Shown: piece after piece, positions 15,654 through 24,186 of the stretch | Numbering within the stretch: position 1 is the stretch's first letter | Layout of the letters: each line of letters opens with the position of its first letter | From: CAYPEK01 sp964409645 | Lineage (GTDB): Bacteria > UBP15 > UBA6099 | Assembly: GCA_964409645.1 (NCBI GenBank) | Contig: CAYPEK010000028.1 | Coordinates: forward strand, 1 to 42,764 | Direction: 5' to 3' | Length of the DNA stretch: 42,764 bases | The notes under the pieces: generated by a model | Told to the model about the DNA's origin: nothing | The model's database searches: none | Seen by the model: only the letters and a program-made list of their open reading frames with translations | Program-made: the position numbers and the translations under genes

Positions 15654-18089
15654 TCAGAACGACATGCTGATTTTCGCCCCGACAGTGTTATACAGATGTT
15701 TGCTGGAATCCTGAAGATCGATGCCGCGAGGCATGTTATATGTTTTGTACCATATATTCACATCCGATACATCAGTGAGACGATATTTAAGATTGGTTCC
15801 CATCGAGTACGTTCGACCTTGGCTCACAAGGTTGGTAACTGCGTCTTGAATAGCCGCGACATTTGATGTCGCATTCAGACGCATGTCGTCGAAACCGTAA
15901 TCGATTGAAAGCTCGCTTCTGTTCGAAGTGCGCCAGAAAATATTAAAATCGTTGGAACGCATCAGAAATCTCAACATAATTTCGAGATCGGAATCGTCGT
16001 ATTGAGGCGAGGTAAGGTCGCAATTTGCTCTTCCGTTTCCGATGAACGCGTCGATAACGTTTCTCTGATCGTCGTAAACGTATGTATAATTGCCGTCGAT
16101 GCAGGTTGGCCCTAAGCCTCCTTTTGCTGTTGACCATGTCCATGAATATGTGATCTTATCGGATTGATAAAATGTTAGTTTGTTCTGTATATACTGTAGT
16201 TTGATAAGACCGTCTTCGCCTCGATTGTTAAGTCTTGCGAACAGGTTCAATGAAACAAGAGTATCCATATCGCTGCCGGAGCTGCTCAAGGCCGAGGTAT
16301 CGAAGAACATCGGCTTAATCTCTTTTGCCATGGCGAATATGTAGCTGTCTTCGTATTTTTTCTCTACTCTTTTGTAGCTGCCTATCAAGGCCCATAGTTC
16401 GAGGCTTTGAAGCGATATTGGGAGAAAAGAAACGCCGAAATTGCTAAGGCTCATGCCCGGCAGCCCTAAATACCGGCTGTAATATTTGGGGCCGATTCGC
16501 AGGTAGCCTGCAGGGAAAATGGTCCACGGGCCTTTGTTGTAATCGAGAAAGACAAAAAAGGCGTCATCCTGATATGTCTGCTCGGGGAGGCGTATCCATT
16601 CAAGGAATTGGTCTTCTTCATCGTAGTCGGGCGATTTATCCGGGAACGCATATTTTACTTCGGGTCTGTGGTAGGTGCTGTGAGCATACTCCCCTGTGAA
16701 AAACAAACCTTGTAACGGAAGCGGATATCTGATGGAAAGGCTTGTCGCGGAATTTTTCTTTGCATTTGAAACTTTGTCGGCGTCCTCCCATGACTGTATG
16801 TGCGATAAATAGCAAAGAGACCTAGGTTCGTTAAACAGGCTGAATTGGAGAGAACTTCCGTTTAAATAGTTATTGCTGCTGATTCTTCCGAGGCTGGATA
16901 CAATTGTGTATTTGTTCAGCGCGACTTCCGTTTTGAATCCGTAGTAGTCCAAGCCTGTTGTAATGAGAGGAGTTACAAGGACGCCGTAAGAGTTGGGCCC
17001 GCCGTATAAAGTGCGTATTTTGAAGTTCCTGTTCACATCACGGGAGGCTTTGTAGTTTGTATAATGCAACTCACTTCCTGAAGAAAGCGTCATATCTTCG
17101 TATTTTCTCGGCTTGCTTGTCCAGCTCCACCAAGAACTGTAGTCCACAGATGCGCTGTTCGATGAATTGCTGTAATCCGTCGATGTGTATTGGGCGTAGC
17201 CGCCGCCGCTTATCTTGAACCGGTCTATGTCCTGTTCGAGTTGTTCAATATCGCGTTTGTTTTGCTGATTGAGTCTGTCTATTTTTCGTAATTTATCTTC
17301 GAGGTCTTTAGTTACTTGTTTTTTGTAGTCTTTTCCAAGGTATTCTATTAACGCATTCAGTATTTCCACATCTTTGTCTGTCAGTTCAAGCTTTTTGTCT
17401 AATTTAAGTTCTTTCGTTACGGTTGCCTTCTTTTTTTCAAATTGCTTATCTACAGGTTTCTTTTCCTCTTTAGGTGGTGTTTCGGCCGGTTTTGCGCCTG
17501 TTTCTTTTTTATCCGATGGTGACCCTAATAGCTTCATTTTGCCATGTTTGAACTGGCCTGCTTCATTTTGGTTATTAGTTGTATTTTGATTTGAAACAGT
17601 GTTGGCTTTTTTTATAGAGGTAAGCTCAAGGGGCTGACTAGACGCCTGCTGAACCGGAATCTCAGCTATCACTTGATTTTGCGGCAGTGGAATAGGAAGG
17701 GGTTCTCCGAACTTACCGGTTTGAATGTAATCGTTATAGTTTTGCACGAGCTTTGCGATTATTAATGAAAGCTCATACCTAGTTATCGGTCTGTCTCCAC
17801 GGAACATACCGTCTTCATACCCGCCAAGCAAGCCGATATCCGTAAGATACTTCACGGCTCTGTATGCCCAATGATCGGGTTGCACATCGATATATCCGTC
17901 CGGGTCTTCTTTCGAAAGTGGCTGGATCGGCTGTACTGCTTCCAGATTGCTTATGTATTTAGTGTCGTCGATTATATCGAGATCAAATGGGTCTTCTTGT
18001 TTTGCATGTGCTATACCTGCAATGAATATAAACATCAATAATAAAATCGGAGATAGAGTTAAGTAGCCAAATTTTTTTGTCAGCATCAT
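15654..18089 (-). CDS. SLH-domain outer-membrane beta-barrel protein
   Basis: The protein is 811 residues. A signal peptide (residues 1-29, ending AHA) is followed by one SLH domain at about 66-117 (YIDVQPDHWAYRAVKYL, then YEDGMFRGDRPITRYELSL). Next comes a Pro/Gln/Lys-rich linker and a charged, coiled-coil-like stretch at about 200-292 that ends KIDRLNQQNKRDIEQLEQ. From about 295 to the end, aromatic and polar residues alternate as in a transmembrane beta-barrel, and the chain ends ISMSF with a terminal Phe, the BAM recognition signal. SLH domains bind cell-wall polymers, so it probably ties the outer membrane to the peptidoglycan while forming a channel, like SLH porins of Negativicutes and Cyanobacteria. 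No ribosome-binding site precedes the ATGATG start. It has its own promoter. Confidence 0.87.
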   Translation of the reverse strand: MMLTKKFGYLTLSPILLLMFIFIAGIAHAKQEDPFDLDIIDDTKYISNLEAVQPIQPLSKEDPDGYIDVQPDHWAYRAVKYLTDIGLLGGYEDGMFRGDRPITRYELSLIIAKLVQNYNDYIQTGKFGEPLPIPLPQNQVIAEIPVQQASSQPLELTSIKKANTVSNQNTTNNQNEAGQFKHGKMKLLGSPSDKKETGAKPAETPPKEEKKPVDKQFEKKKATVTKELKLDKKLELTDKDVEILNALIEYLGKDYKKQVTKDLEDKLRKIDRLNQQNKRDIEQLEQDIDRFKISGGGYAQYTSTDYSNSSNSASVDYSSWWSWTSKPRKYEDMTLSSGSELHYTNYKASRDVNRNFKIRTLYGGPNSYGVLVTPLITTGLDYYGFKTEVALNKYTIVSSLGRISSNNYLNGSSLQFSLFNEPRSLCYLSHIQSWEDADKVSNAKKNSATSLSIRYPLPLQGLFFTGEYAHSTYHRPEVKYAFPDKSPDYDEEDQFLEWIRLPEQTYQDDAFFVFLDYNKGPWTIFPAGYLRIGPKYYSRYLGLPGMSLSNFGVSFLPISLQSLELWALIGSYKRVEKKYEDSYIFAMAKEIKPMFFDTSALSSSGSDMDTLVSLNLFARLNNRGEDGLIKLQYIQNKLTFYQSDKITYSWTWSTAKGGLGPTCIDGNYTYVYDDQRNVIDAFIGNGRANCDLTSPQYDDSDLEIMLRFLMRSNDFNIFWRTSNRSELSIDYGFDDMRLNATSNVAAIQDAVTNLVSQGRTYSMGTNLKYRLTDVSDVNIWYKTYNMPRGIDLQDSSKHLYNTVGAKISMSF

Positions 18090-18124
18090 TAAATATAAAA
18101 TGCAATCTTATTCAGACTCATTTG

Positions 18125-18153
18125 ATTTTACATTTAGGCATGATTGTTATCAA
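18125..18153 (-). promoter_or_regulatory. Vegetative promoter for the SLH outer-membrane protein gene
   Basis: On the minus strand TTGATA (18153-18148) is followed by a 17-bp spacer and TAAAAT (18130-18125). Both hexamers match the sigma-70 consensus at 5 of 6 positions with optimal spacing. The predicted 5' leader is about 30 nt. Confidence 0.6.
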
Positions 18154-18233
18154 ATATATTTTCAACATTTTTTACATTAACAAAAATGGAATATTGAATT
18201 AAATCATTCAATAAATATAATTCAGGGGAGTTT

Positions 18234-20006
18234 ATGGCGATTAAAGGAAAAAATATGAAAAACAGATGTTTTTTTGTGGTATTTTGGGGGATTGTATTGT
18301 TTTTTGCTGTTTCTGTTGCGACAAAATGTGAAGCTGCGACCGGTGGCGGTAGAGATAATTTCAGGCCGGTCGAACTGAAAAATACCGAAAATCAGGCGGA
18401 TTATATAGCAATTATTCCCGACAATTTTGCCGAAACTTTGTATCCTTTACTCGATTACAGGGCCGAAGAGGGCTTCAAAGTGGCGATGGTTACGCTGTCG
18501 GACATCCAAAAGGAGTTCGAAATATATGGGTCGGGACCGGAGCCGATACGCAGTTTCGTCAAATATGCATATTTCCACTGGAAAAAGCCCGCGCCGGAGT
18601 ATTTGCTTCTTGTTGGGGATGCTCAGGAACAGTCGGCTACGACAACTTCGGATATTCAGATTCCGACCGGACTGTATCCATCGATCTATGAACAACCGGG
18701 AAACGATGTTAAGAAATGGAGGGGAAAGAAACAAATCCCGAAATCGGAACAGGAGATGATCGCGTCCGATTCTGTTTATGCGGATATGGATGGCGACGGG
18801 CTGCCCGAAATTGCAGTCGGTAGGCTCCCGGCGGACACACCGGCCGAAGTCACGTCGATGGTGACTAAGATACTTAATTACGAAAAGAATCCTCCGGCGG
18901 GCAGATGGAAAACGCGAATAAACTTTTTTGCCAGCGAAGGCCATTTCGGATCGATCGATAAGCTGATTGAGAAAATATTCAAATCGATGGTGCGAAATAA
19001 CATCAGCCCGGTTTTCGATCTGAGCATGACGTATGCCAATCCTGAAATGCCTTATTTTTATATTCCGGAAAAATTTAACGACAAAGTGATAGATAGGATT
19101 AATGAAGGCTCGCTCGTGCTGAATTATATCGGACATGGAACGACTGCCGGCCTCGACGATGTTTACTGGAAAGACAAGCGATATCCGATACTCGAAGCGA
19201 AGGATGTCGCGAAACTGGACACTGGCGGCAGAAGTCCGTTTCTAATCATCATTGCGTGCCTGACGGGTAATTACGACGCGATGGGACGTGAAAGTATTTC
19301 CGAGCTGATTATGAAAAAGGAAAACGGGCCGGTCGGCATAATTTCGGCGTCTGTGGTGTCTCAGCCGACATTCAACGGCATTCTCTCGAAAGAGCTCGCA
19401 ACGGCGATTTTCAAAAATAAAACCGAAAGAATAGGTAGCGCCTTCAGCGCCGCGCAGATAGGGATTGTGAAAGGCGAGAAAGACGAAGACCGCAAGCTGT
19501 TGGATAGGTTTACCGCGACTCTGACCAAACCGGAAGATATCCAAAGGCACATGATAGAGGCTGTCTTCATGTACAACCTGATCGGCGATCCGGCGACGAA
19601 GATAGCATATCCAGCGGGAAATATCGAGATGACCGTGCCCGAAATTGCTACCGCGGGAGACAAGATCATCGTCACTGGGAAAGCGGAAGGTGTGACGGAA
19701 GGCGAAGTTGAAATAGCTCTCGAATGCCCGATGGTAAACACGATATATCCGATATTGCCGATTGACAATCTGAGCGGAGATGAGTTGAACGAAACGATAG
19801 CCAAGAATTACGTGAATGCGAATAATAAAACCGCGTGGTCGGGTAAAGCCGAGTTGAGAAACGGCGAATTCAAGGCCGAAGTGATGATTCCCGACTGGCT
19901 ACCGAAGATGATATATTATGTAAAAGCGTATGCGGCGGGGCAGGGTAAGGACGCAGCGGGAGCGGTGCAGGTAAAAATCAGGGCGAAGGTTGAATCAGCC
20001 AAATAA
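18234..20006 (+). CDS. Secreted peptidase C25 (gingipain-type) protein
   Basis: The 590-residue protein has a signal peptide (hydrophobic stretch at about residues 11-34, ending CEAA), then a gingipain-like catalytic region. PAPEYLLLVGDAQE (119-132) and DSVYADMDGDGLPEIAVGRLP (the latter a Ca-binding-like Asp-rich loop followed by the G-R-x-P motif) are typical of C25. The catalytic pair appears to be H301 in NYIGHGTTAG and C342 in IIACLTGNY. The last 120 residues form a beta-sandwich-like domain (ITVTGKAEG-type strands). No type IX secretion C-terminal domain is evident. Two starts are possible: the ATG at 18234 with GGGGAG only 3 nt away, or the ATG at 18255 preceded by AAAGGA. The substrate is unknown. 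It heads a small operon with an unknown 69-residue protein and a PHP protein. Confidence 0.85.
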   Translation: MAIKGKNMKNRCFFVVFWGIVLFFAVSVATKCEAATGGGRDNFRPVELKNTENQADYIAIIPDNFAETLYPLLDYRAEEGFKVAMVTLSDIQKEFEIYGSGPEPIRSFVKYAYFHWKKPAPEYLLLVGDAQEQSATTTSDIQIPTGLYPSIYEQPGNDVKKWRGKKQIPKSEQEMIASDSVYADMDGDGLPEIAVGRLPADTPAEVTSMVTKILNYEKNPPAGRWKTRINFFASEGHFGSIDKLIEKIFKSMVRNNISPVFDLSMTYANPEMPYFYIPEKFNDKVIDRINEGSLVLNYIGHGTTAGLDDVYWKDKRYPILEAKDVAKLDTGGRSPFLIIIACLTGNYDAMGRESISELIMKKENGPVGIISASVVSQPTFNGILSKELATAIFKNKTERIGSAFSAAQIGIVKGEKDEDRKLLDRFTATLTKPEDIQRHMIEAVFMYNLIGDPATKIAYPAGNIEMTVPEIATAGDKIIVTGKAEGVTEGEVEIALECPMVNTIYPILPIDNLSGDELNETIAKNYVNANNKTAWSGKAELRNGEFKAEVMIPDWLPKMIYYVKAYAAGQGKDAAGAVQVKIRAKVESAK

Positions 20007-20025
20007 GAACCATCGGGAGATAAAC

Positions 20026-20235
20026 ATGGCAAAGATAGCGGGGTGTGTTGTTTTTTCGGCCGAGACCGGGACAAACGTGAGCAAGGACGAACTCGGCACA
20101 AAAATTACTGCTTGGATACAGGCGAATCCTTTTGCGGTGCTTGAGGAAAAGCATGTTGTTCAGAGTGATACGTTTATAAGTGTATTGATTTTCTACTCCG
20201 GGCCTGCCGGTGGGGTTAATCCTCTGGACAGGTAA
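20026..20235 (+). CDS. Small conserved-looking protein of unknown function
   Basis: The protein is 69 residues. GGGAG lies 7 nt before the ATG at 20026, which is preferred over an upstream start at 19990 that overlaps the peptidase gene. It is soluble, with a plausible beta-alpha-beta pattern: MAKIAGCVVFS, a helix around TKITAWIQANP, then a strand VLEEKHVVQS, then FISVLIFYSG. No family is recognised. It starts 19 bp after the C25 peptidase stop and ends 3 bp before the PHP gene. The tight spacing makes it a real operon member rather than a chance reading frame. Confidence 0.65.
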   Translation: MAKIAGCVVFSAETGTNVSKDELGTKITAWIQANPFAVLEEKHVVQSDTFISVLIFYSGPAGGVNPLDR

Positions 20236-20238
20236 TCG

Positions 20239-21063
20239 ATGCGTTCACTGCCGGATTATCATTTGCACACCTTTGCCACCGAGGACGGCAATAACTCGGT
20301 CTTGGAAATAGCCGAAGCTGCGGCGTCGCGCGGACTTGAAGAAATTGTTATCACCGACCATTACATTGAAGTTGACGATAATTATAAAGTAACTCTTGAA
20401 GTATTGAATAAGCACAGAGCGGACGCAAAGGAAGCGTTCGAACGATTCGGAATCAAGGTCCTCGTTGGTTCAGAAGTCGATTATATGCCGGATTACGTGT
20501 CCGAGATTAAAGCGTTTATAAATTCATTCGATTTCGATTTTGTCATGGGGTCCGCTCATTTTGTCGGGAGACTGCCGATCGCGAACGAGGATGTAGCAAG
20601 AAAATTCATTAAAGATAACGGGCCGGTTAAGGCATTTAAAAAGGCGCTCGAATCTGCCGAAAGAGCGGCGGATTCGGGGCTGTTCGATGTAATAGCCCAT
20701 CTGGATATAATCAGAAAGTTTTATGACGATCCCGAAGGCCCTCTTCCGTTTGGCAAATACTCCGACGCGGCCGAGAGTCTCGCGAAGGCGCTTAAGAATT
20801 CCGGAACGGGGTTCGAAGTTAACTGCCGCGGTTTCGGGCATGCCGCAGGATCGCAATATCCGAGTGACGAGTTTCTCACTGTGCTGAAACGGTATGAAAT
20901 TGACCCGATTACGATCGGCTCGGATGCGCACAAGACAGAATTTATCGGGAAAGATTTAGATAAAGGATTAAAAGCACTGAGTGGTGCCGGCTTCTCTGAG
21001 TTGACGCTTTACGACAAGAGAAAACCATGCCGTGTGCCTTTCGATAATTTCAATGTGGGTTGA
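20239..21063 (+). CDS. PHP-domain phosphoesterase, histidinol-phosphatase (HisK) type
   Basis: This is a polymerase-and-histidinol-phosphatase (PHP) superfamily metal-dependent phosphoesterase of 274 residues. Metal-ligand motifs are present in order: DYHLHTFATED (residues 6-16, H-x-H), ITDHY (35-39), GSEVDYMPDY, MGSAHFVG, FDVIAHLDIIRKF and GSDAHK near the C terminus. This is the full set for a trinuclear metal site. The length and the order of motifs fit HisK-type histidinol-phosphatase, the ninth step of histidine synthesis, but no other his genes are in the window, so another phosphomonoester is possible. It starts 3 bp after the small unknown gene, and the two share a transcript. Confidence 0.85.
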   Translation: MRSLPDYHLHTFATEDGNNSVLEIAEAAASRGLEEIVITDHYIEVDDNYKVTLEVLNKHRADAKEAFERFGIKVLVGSEVDYMPDYVSEIKAFINSFDFDFVMGSAHFVGRLPIANEDVARKFIKDNGPVKAFKKALESAERAADSGLFDVIAHLDIIRKFYDDPEGPLPFGKYSDAAESLAKALKNSGTGFEVNCRGFGHAAGSQYPSDEFLTVLKRYEIDPITIGSDAHKTEFIGKDLDKGLKALSGAGFSELTLYDKRKPCRVPFDNFNVG

Positions 21064-21078
21064 ATATACTGGTCTCGA

Positions 21079-21615
21079 CTACTGCTCTTCGTTATCCGAT
21101 TTGACTTTGGGTTTCTTGGGTGGCTCTTTTTTTGTCTTATCTTCTGTACTTACTTCTTTCCGGTTGTTATCGATCAGCAGCCCCTTAAGCTCGTCCATGA
21201 ATTCGTTGATATCTTTGAACTCGCGGTAAACTGAAGCGAATCTTACGTACGCAACTTCGTCCAATCCGGAAAGTTCTCTAATGACTGCTTCGCCGATTTC
21301 GCGGGTTGGAATCTCTTTTCTATCCTGTGAAAAACTCTCTTCAATTCGTTCGACGACCAAGTCGATCTGCTCCGAAGCGATCGGACGCTTCTCGCAGGCT
21401 TTTTGAATGCCTATGCGAATCTTGTTGCGGTCGAACCCTTCGCGCCTTCCGTCTTTCTTGATAACTCTCAACTCGATGTCTTCGACTTTTTCGTACGAGG
21501 TGAATCGTGCGCCGCAAGAGACACATTGCCGACGCCTTCGTACTTCAGCGCCGTCTTTGATTGTGCGGGAGTCAATGACTTTATCTTCCTGACTCCCGCA
21601 ATACGGACATCTCAT
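21079..21615 (-). CDS. nrdR: Transcriptional repressor NrdR
   Basis: NrdR represses ribonucleotide reductase genes in response to ATP/dATP. The N-terminal zinc ribbon is MRCPYCGSQEDKVIDSR with C3 and C6, then CVSCGARFTSYE with C31 and C34. The ATP-cone follows (VIKKDGRREGFDRNKI, about 52-67, and up to about residue 140). At 178 residues it is longer than the usual 150-160, with a charged tail (TKKEPPKKPKVKSDNEEQ). The ATG at 21615 lies 37 bp after glyA, so the two are probably cotranscribed. It converges with the PHP gene. No nrd reductase gene lies nearby. Confidence 0.95.
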   Translation of the reverse strand: MRCPYCGSQEDKVIDSRTIKDGAEVRRRRQCVSCGARFTSYEKVEDIELRVIKKDGRREGFDRNKIRIGIQKACEKRPIASEQIDLVVERIEESFSQDRKEIPTREIGEAVIRELSGLDEVAYVRFASVYREFKDINEFMDELKGLLIDNNRKEVSTEDKTKKEPPKKPKVKSDNEEQ

Positions 21616-21652
21616 ATCTTTTCCCTCATATTGCTTCCGGCTTGTTCCACGA

Positions 21653-22915
21653 TTACCAGTTCATAAGGTCCTGATAGATCGGAAACTTCTCACAAAGTTC
21701 TTCGACCTGACTTCGGATCTTCACGCGAAGTCCCTCATCGCCCGGATTTCCAAGTATGTCTATGATCCATGAGCCGATGAGGCGCATCTCATCTTCCTTC
21801 ATTCCGCGTGTTGTCAAAGCGGGCGTTCCGAATCTTACGCCGCTCGTGACCATCGGAGGCCGTTTGTCGTTCGGAATGCTGTTTTTATTGCAGCAGATGC
21901 CTGCTTCTTCAAGAACGTCCGCCGCGTCGCGTCCGGTAATCCCTTTGTCGGAAAGATCGACGAGCATCAGATGGTTGTCCGTGCCGCCGGTGACGAGCCT
22001 GAATCCCGCTCCGAGCAGTACTTCCGCGAGAACCGCAGCATTGCTCAATATCTGTTTCTGATATTCTTTGAAGCTGAGCGACTGTGCCTCTTTGAACGCA
22101 ACTGCTTTCGCTGTGACCTGATTCATCAGCGGACCTGCCTGAACTCCCGGGAATACCGCACGGTCGATTTGTTTCGCATATTCCTGTTTGCACATGATAA
22201 TGGCGCCGCGCGGTCCGCGGAGTGTTTTGTGCGTTGTGGAAGTCACAACATCCGCGTACGGAATCGGATCGGGATGCACTCCGCCCACGACGAGCCCGAT
22301 GATGTGGGCGATGTCCGCCATCAGAAGTGCGCCGGCTTCGTCCGCGATGCTTTTGAATTTCTCGAAATCTATGATGCGCGGATACGCGCTCGCGCCGCAC
22401 ACTATGAGTTTAGGTTTAACTTTCAATGCGATGTCGCGGATCTCGTCGTAATCGAGTCTTTCGTCTTTACTGCTCACGCCGTATGAATGAAATTTGTACC
22501 ATCTCCCCGAAAAATTAAGATCTTTTCCATGGGTAAGATGGCCGCCGTTGTCGGTTGACATTCCGAGAACCGAGTCGCCGATCTCGAGAAGCGCGTAATA
22601 TGCGGCCATGTTTGCTGATGCACCTGAATTCAACTGCACATTTACGTGACCGGCCTTGAAGAGTTTTTTCGCACGGTCGCGCGCAAGATTTTCGACCATA
22701 TCATAGTATGCGCAGCCGTTGTAGTATCTCCCGTTGGGGTATCCTTCCGCATATTTGTTGGTCATAATGCTGCCGCTTGCCTGCATCACTGCGCGGCTCG
22801 CATAGTTTTCGGAGGCGATCATCATAAGCATTTTCGTCTGGCGGTCGTATTCGCCTTCCAGTATTTTTGCCACCTGAGGATCAACCTGACTCAGCTTTAA
22901 TTCCATATTGCTCAT
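21653..22915 (-). CDS. glyA: Serine hydroxymethyltransferase
   Basis: This PLP enzyme interconverts serine and glycine with tetrahydrofolate, supplying one-carbon units. The PLP-binding lysine lies in TSTTHKTLRGPRG. Other signatures are SENYASRAVMQASGS near the N terminus, YPNGRYYNGCAYYD, HVNVQLNSGASANMAAY and MADIAHIIGLV. The length of about 420 is normal. AAGGAAATAATAAA before the ATG at 22915 supports this start over the ATG at 22933. The gene reads with nrdR behind it and has a strong promoter just upstream. Confidence 0.96.
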   Translation of the reverse strand: MSNMELKLSQVDPQVAKILEGEYDRQTKMLMMIASENYASRAVMQASGSIMTNKYAEGYPNGRYYNGCAYYDMVENLARDRAKKLFKAGHVNVQLNSGASANMAAYYALLEIGDSVLGMSTDNGGHLTHGKDLNFSGRWYKFHSYGVSSKDERLDYDEIRDIALKVKPKLIVCGASAYPRIIDFEKFKSIADEAGALLMADIAHIIGLVVGGVHPDPIPYADVVTSTTHKTLRGPRGAIIMCKQEYAKQIDRAVFPGVQAGPLMNQVTAKAVAFKEAQSLSFKEYQKQILSNAAVLAEVLLGAGFRLVTGGTDNHLMLVDLSDKGITGRDAADVLEEAGICCNKNSIPNDKRPPMVTSGVRFGTPALTTRGMKEDEMRLIGSWIIDILGNPGDEGLRVKIRSQVEELCEKFPIYQDLMNW

Positions 22916-22983
22916 TTTATTATTTCCTTCCATTGGTATAAATTTTCATATTAATTATTCCAATACAAATAAATAACCCGACC

Positions 22984-23013
22984 ATTATATCCATAACTCA
23001 AGTTATATATCAA
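22984..23013 (-). promoter_or_regulatory. Vegetative promoter for glyA-nrdR
   Basis: On the minus strand TTGATA (23013-23008), an 18-bp spacer and a perfect TATAAT (22989-22984) form a good sigma-70 promoter. The leader to the glyA ATG is about 60 nt. No glycine-riboswitch structure is evident in that short leader. Confidence 0.6.
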
Positions 23014-23040
23014 TACCTGTTTCGAAGTGTATATTCTCCT

Positions 23041-24126
23041 TTAACAAACGCCTAAAAAATCGAGAATTATGCTCGAAATTCTTTCTGCGGCGCCACCCGG
23101 GCCGAATATGTCTTTCCGTTCGCCCGATGGGCTGAAATTATTTATCCCATTACGGATTTGTTTTTCATCCGAGCCTACGAGGAGATTCCAGCCGCTTTCG
23201 ACCGTTTCAGGCCACTCGGTTTTGTCCCGCAGTGTCAGGCAGGGCACACCGGCGAGATATGCCTCTTTCTGAACGCCTCCCGAGTCGGTGATTATTCTGT
23301 ACGCGGATGATTCAAGCGCGACCATGTCGGAATATGAAACCGGATCAATGAGATCGAAATTTGCCGGTAGTCGGAGCGAAGTTAATGCTTTTCTCGTCCT
23401 TGGATGGGCCGGAAACACTATTTTTTTATCAGCAACTCGACACCCTGCAAATATTGATTCCAATTTCTCAATCGAATCGGTGTTTTCTGCGCGATGGATG
23501 GTGAGGAGAATGTAATTTTTAAGTTGCAGCCCGCTTGATTTCAGAATCTCGGAATTTCGCATCGCGTTTTCCCGGATTTCATGAAAACTGTCGGCCATCA
23601 GGTCGCCGGTGAAATGCACGTTTGTTCTTATGCCTTCCGAACTAAGATTTTCAACCGCATTTTCCGTAGGGCAAAAGAAAAGAGAGGTAAGTCTGTCTGT
23701 TGCGATTCGATTTATTTCTTCGGGCATGAATCTGTCGCCGCAGCGCATTCCGGCCTCGACGTGAGCTATCGGGATTTGGAGTTTTGCGGCGGCAAGCGCT
23801 CCGGCGAGCGTCGAGTTTGTATCCCCGAACACAATAACAATCGCCGGTTTGATTTCGGCCATCAATTCTTCCAGTTTTTCGAGCATCAGGCCGGTTTGAG
23901 CACCGTGCTTCCCAGACCCTACGCCAAGATTGAAGTCCGGTTTGGGTAGATCGAGATCACGGAAGAATACGTCCGACATCAGGTCGTCATAATGCTGTCC
24001 CGTGTGCACAAAAATCTCATTAATGGTATTGCTGAACCGCAACGCCCGGCTGAGCGGCCACGCTTTTATAAATTGAGGGCGTGCACCGACAACGCTCATT
24101 ACTACTGGTTCGGTTATGTCGCTCAA
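23041..24126 (-). CDS. wbpI: Non-hydrolysing UDP-sugar 2-epimerase, WbpI/WecB type
   Basis: The 361-residue enzyme has the UDP-GlcNAc 2-epimerase fold. Motifs are VVGARPQFIKAWPL at the N terminus, VFGDTNSTLAGALAA near 99-113, HVEAGMRCGDRFMPEEINR near 122-140 (the acidic residues of the active site), and ITDSGGVQKEAYLAG with TEWPETVESG in the C-terminal domain. WecB acts on UDP-GlcNAc, while WbpI/WlbD acts on UDP-2,3-diacetamido-2,3-dideoxyglucuronate. Three upstream genes look like WbpB, WbpD and WbpE, so the WbpI role, giving UDP-ManNAc3NAcA, is favoured. The motif set alone cannot separate the two. It is the last gene of the cluster, 60 bp after the aminotransferase. Confidence 0.85.
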   Translation of the reverse strand: MSDITEPVVMSVVGARPQFIKAWPLSRALRFSNTINEIFVHTGQHYDDLMSDVFFRDLDLPKPDFNLGVGSGKHGAQTGLMLEKLEELMAEIKPAIVIVFGDTNSTLAGALAAAKLQIPIAHVEAGMRCGDRFMPEEINRIATDRLTSLFFCPTENAVENLSSEGIRTNVHFTGDLMADSFHEIRENAMRNSEILKSSGLQLKNYILLTIHRAENTDSIEKLESIFAGCRVADKKIVFPAHPRTRKALTSLRLPANFDLIDPVSYSDMVALESSAYRIITDSGGVQKEAYLAGVPCLTLRDKTEWPETVESGWNLLVGSDEKQIRNGINNFSPSGERKDIFGPGGAAERISSIILDFLGVC

Positions 24127-24186
24127 TTAGGCACTATCCGAAATTTATCATGCTCGGTGATGTCGCCGATTGAGATCATGCTCAGG

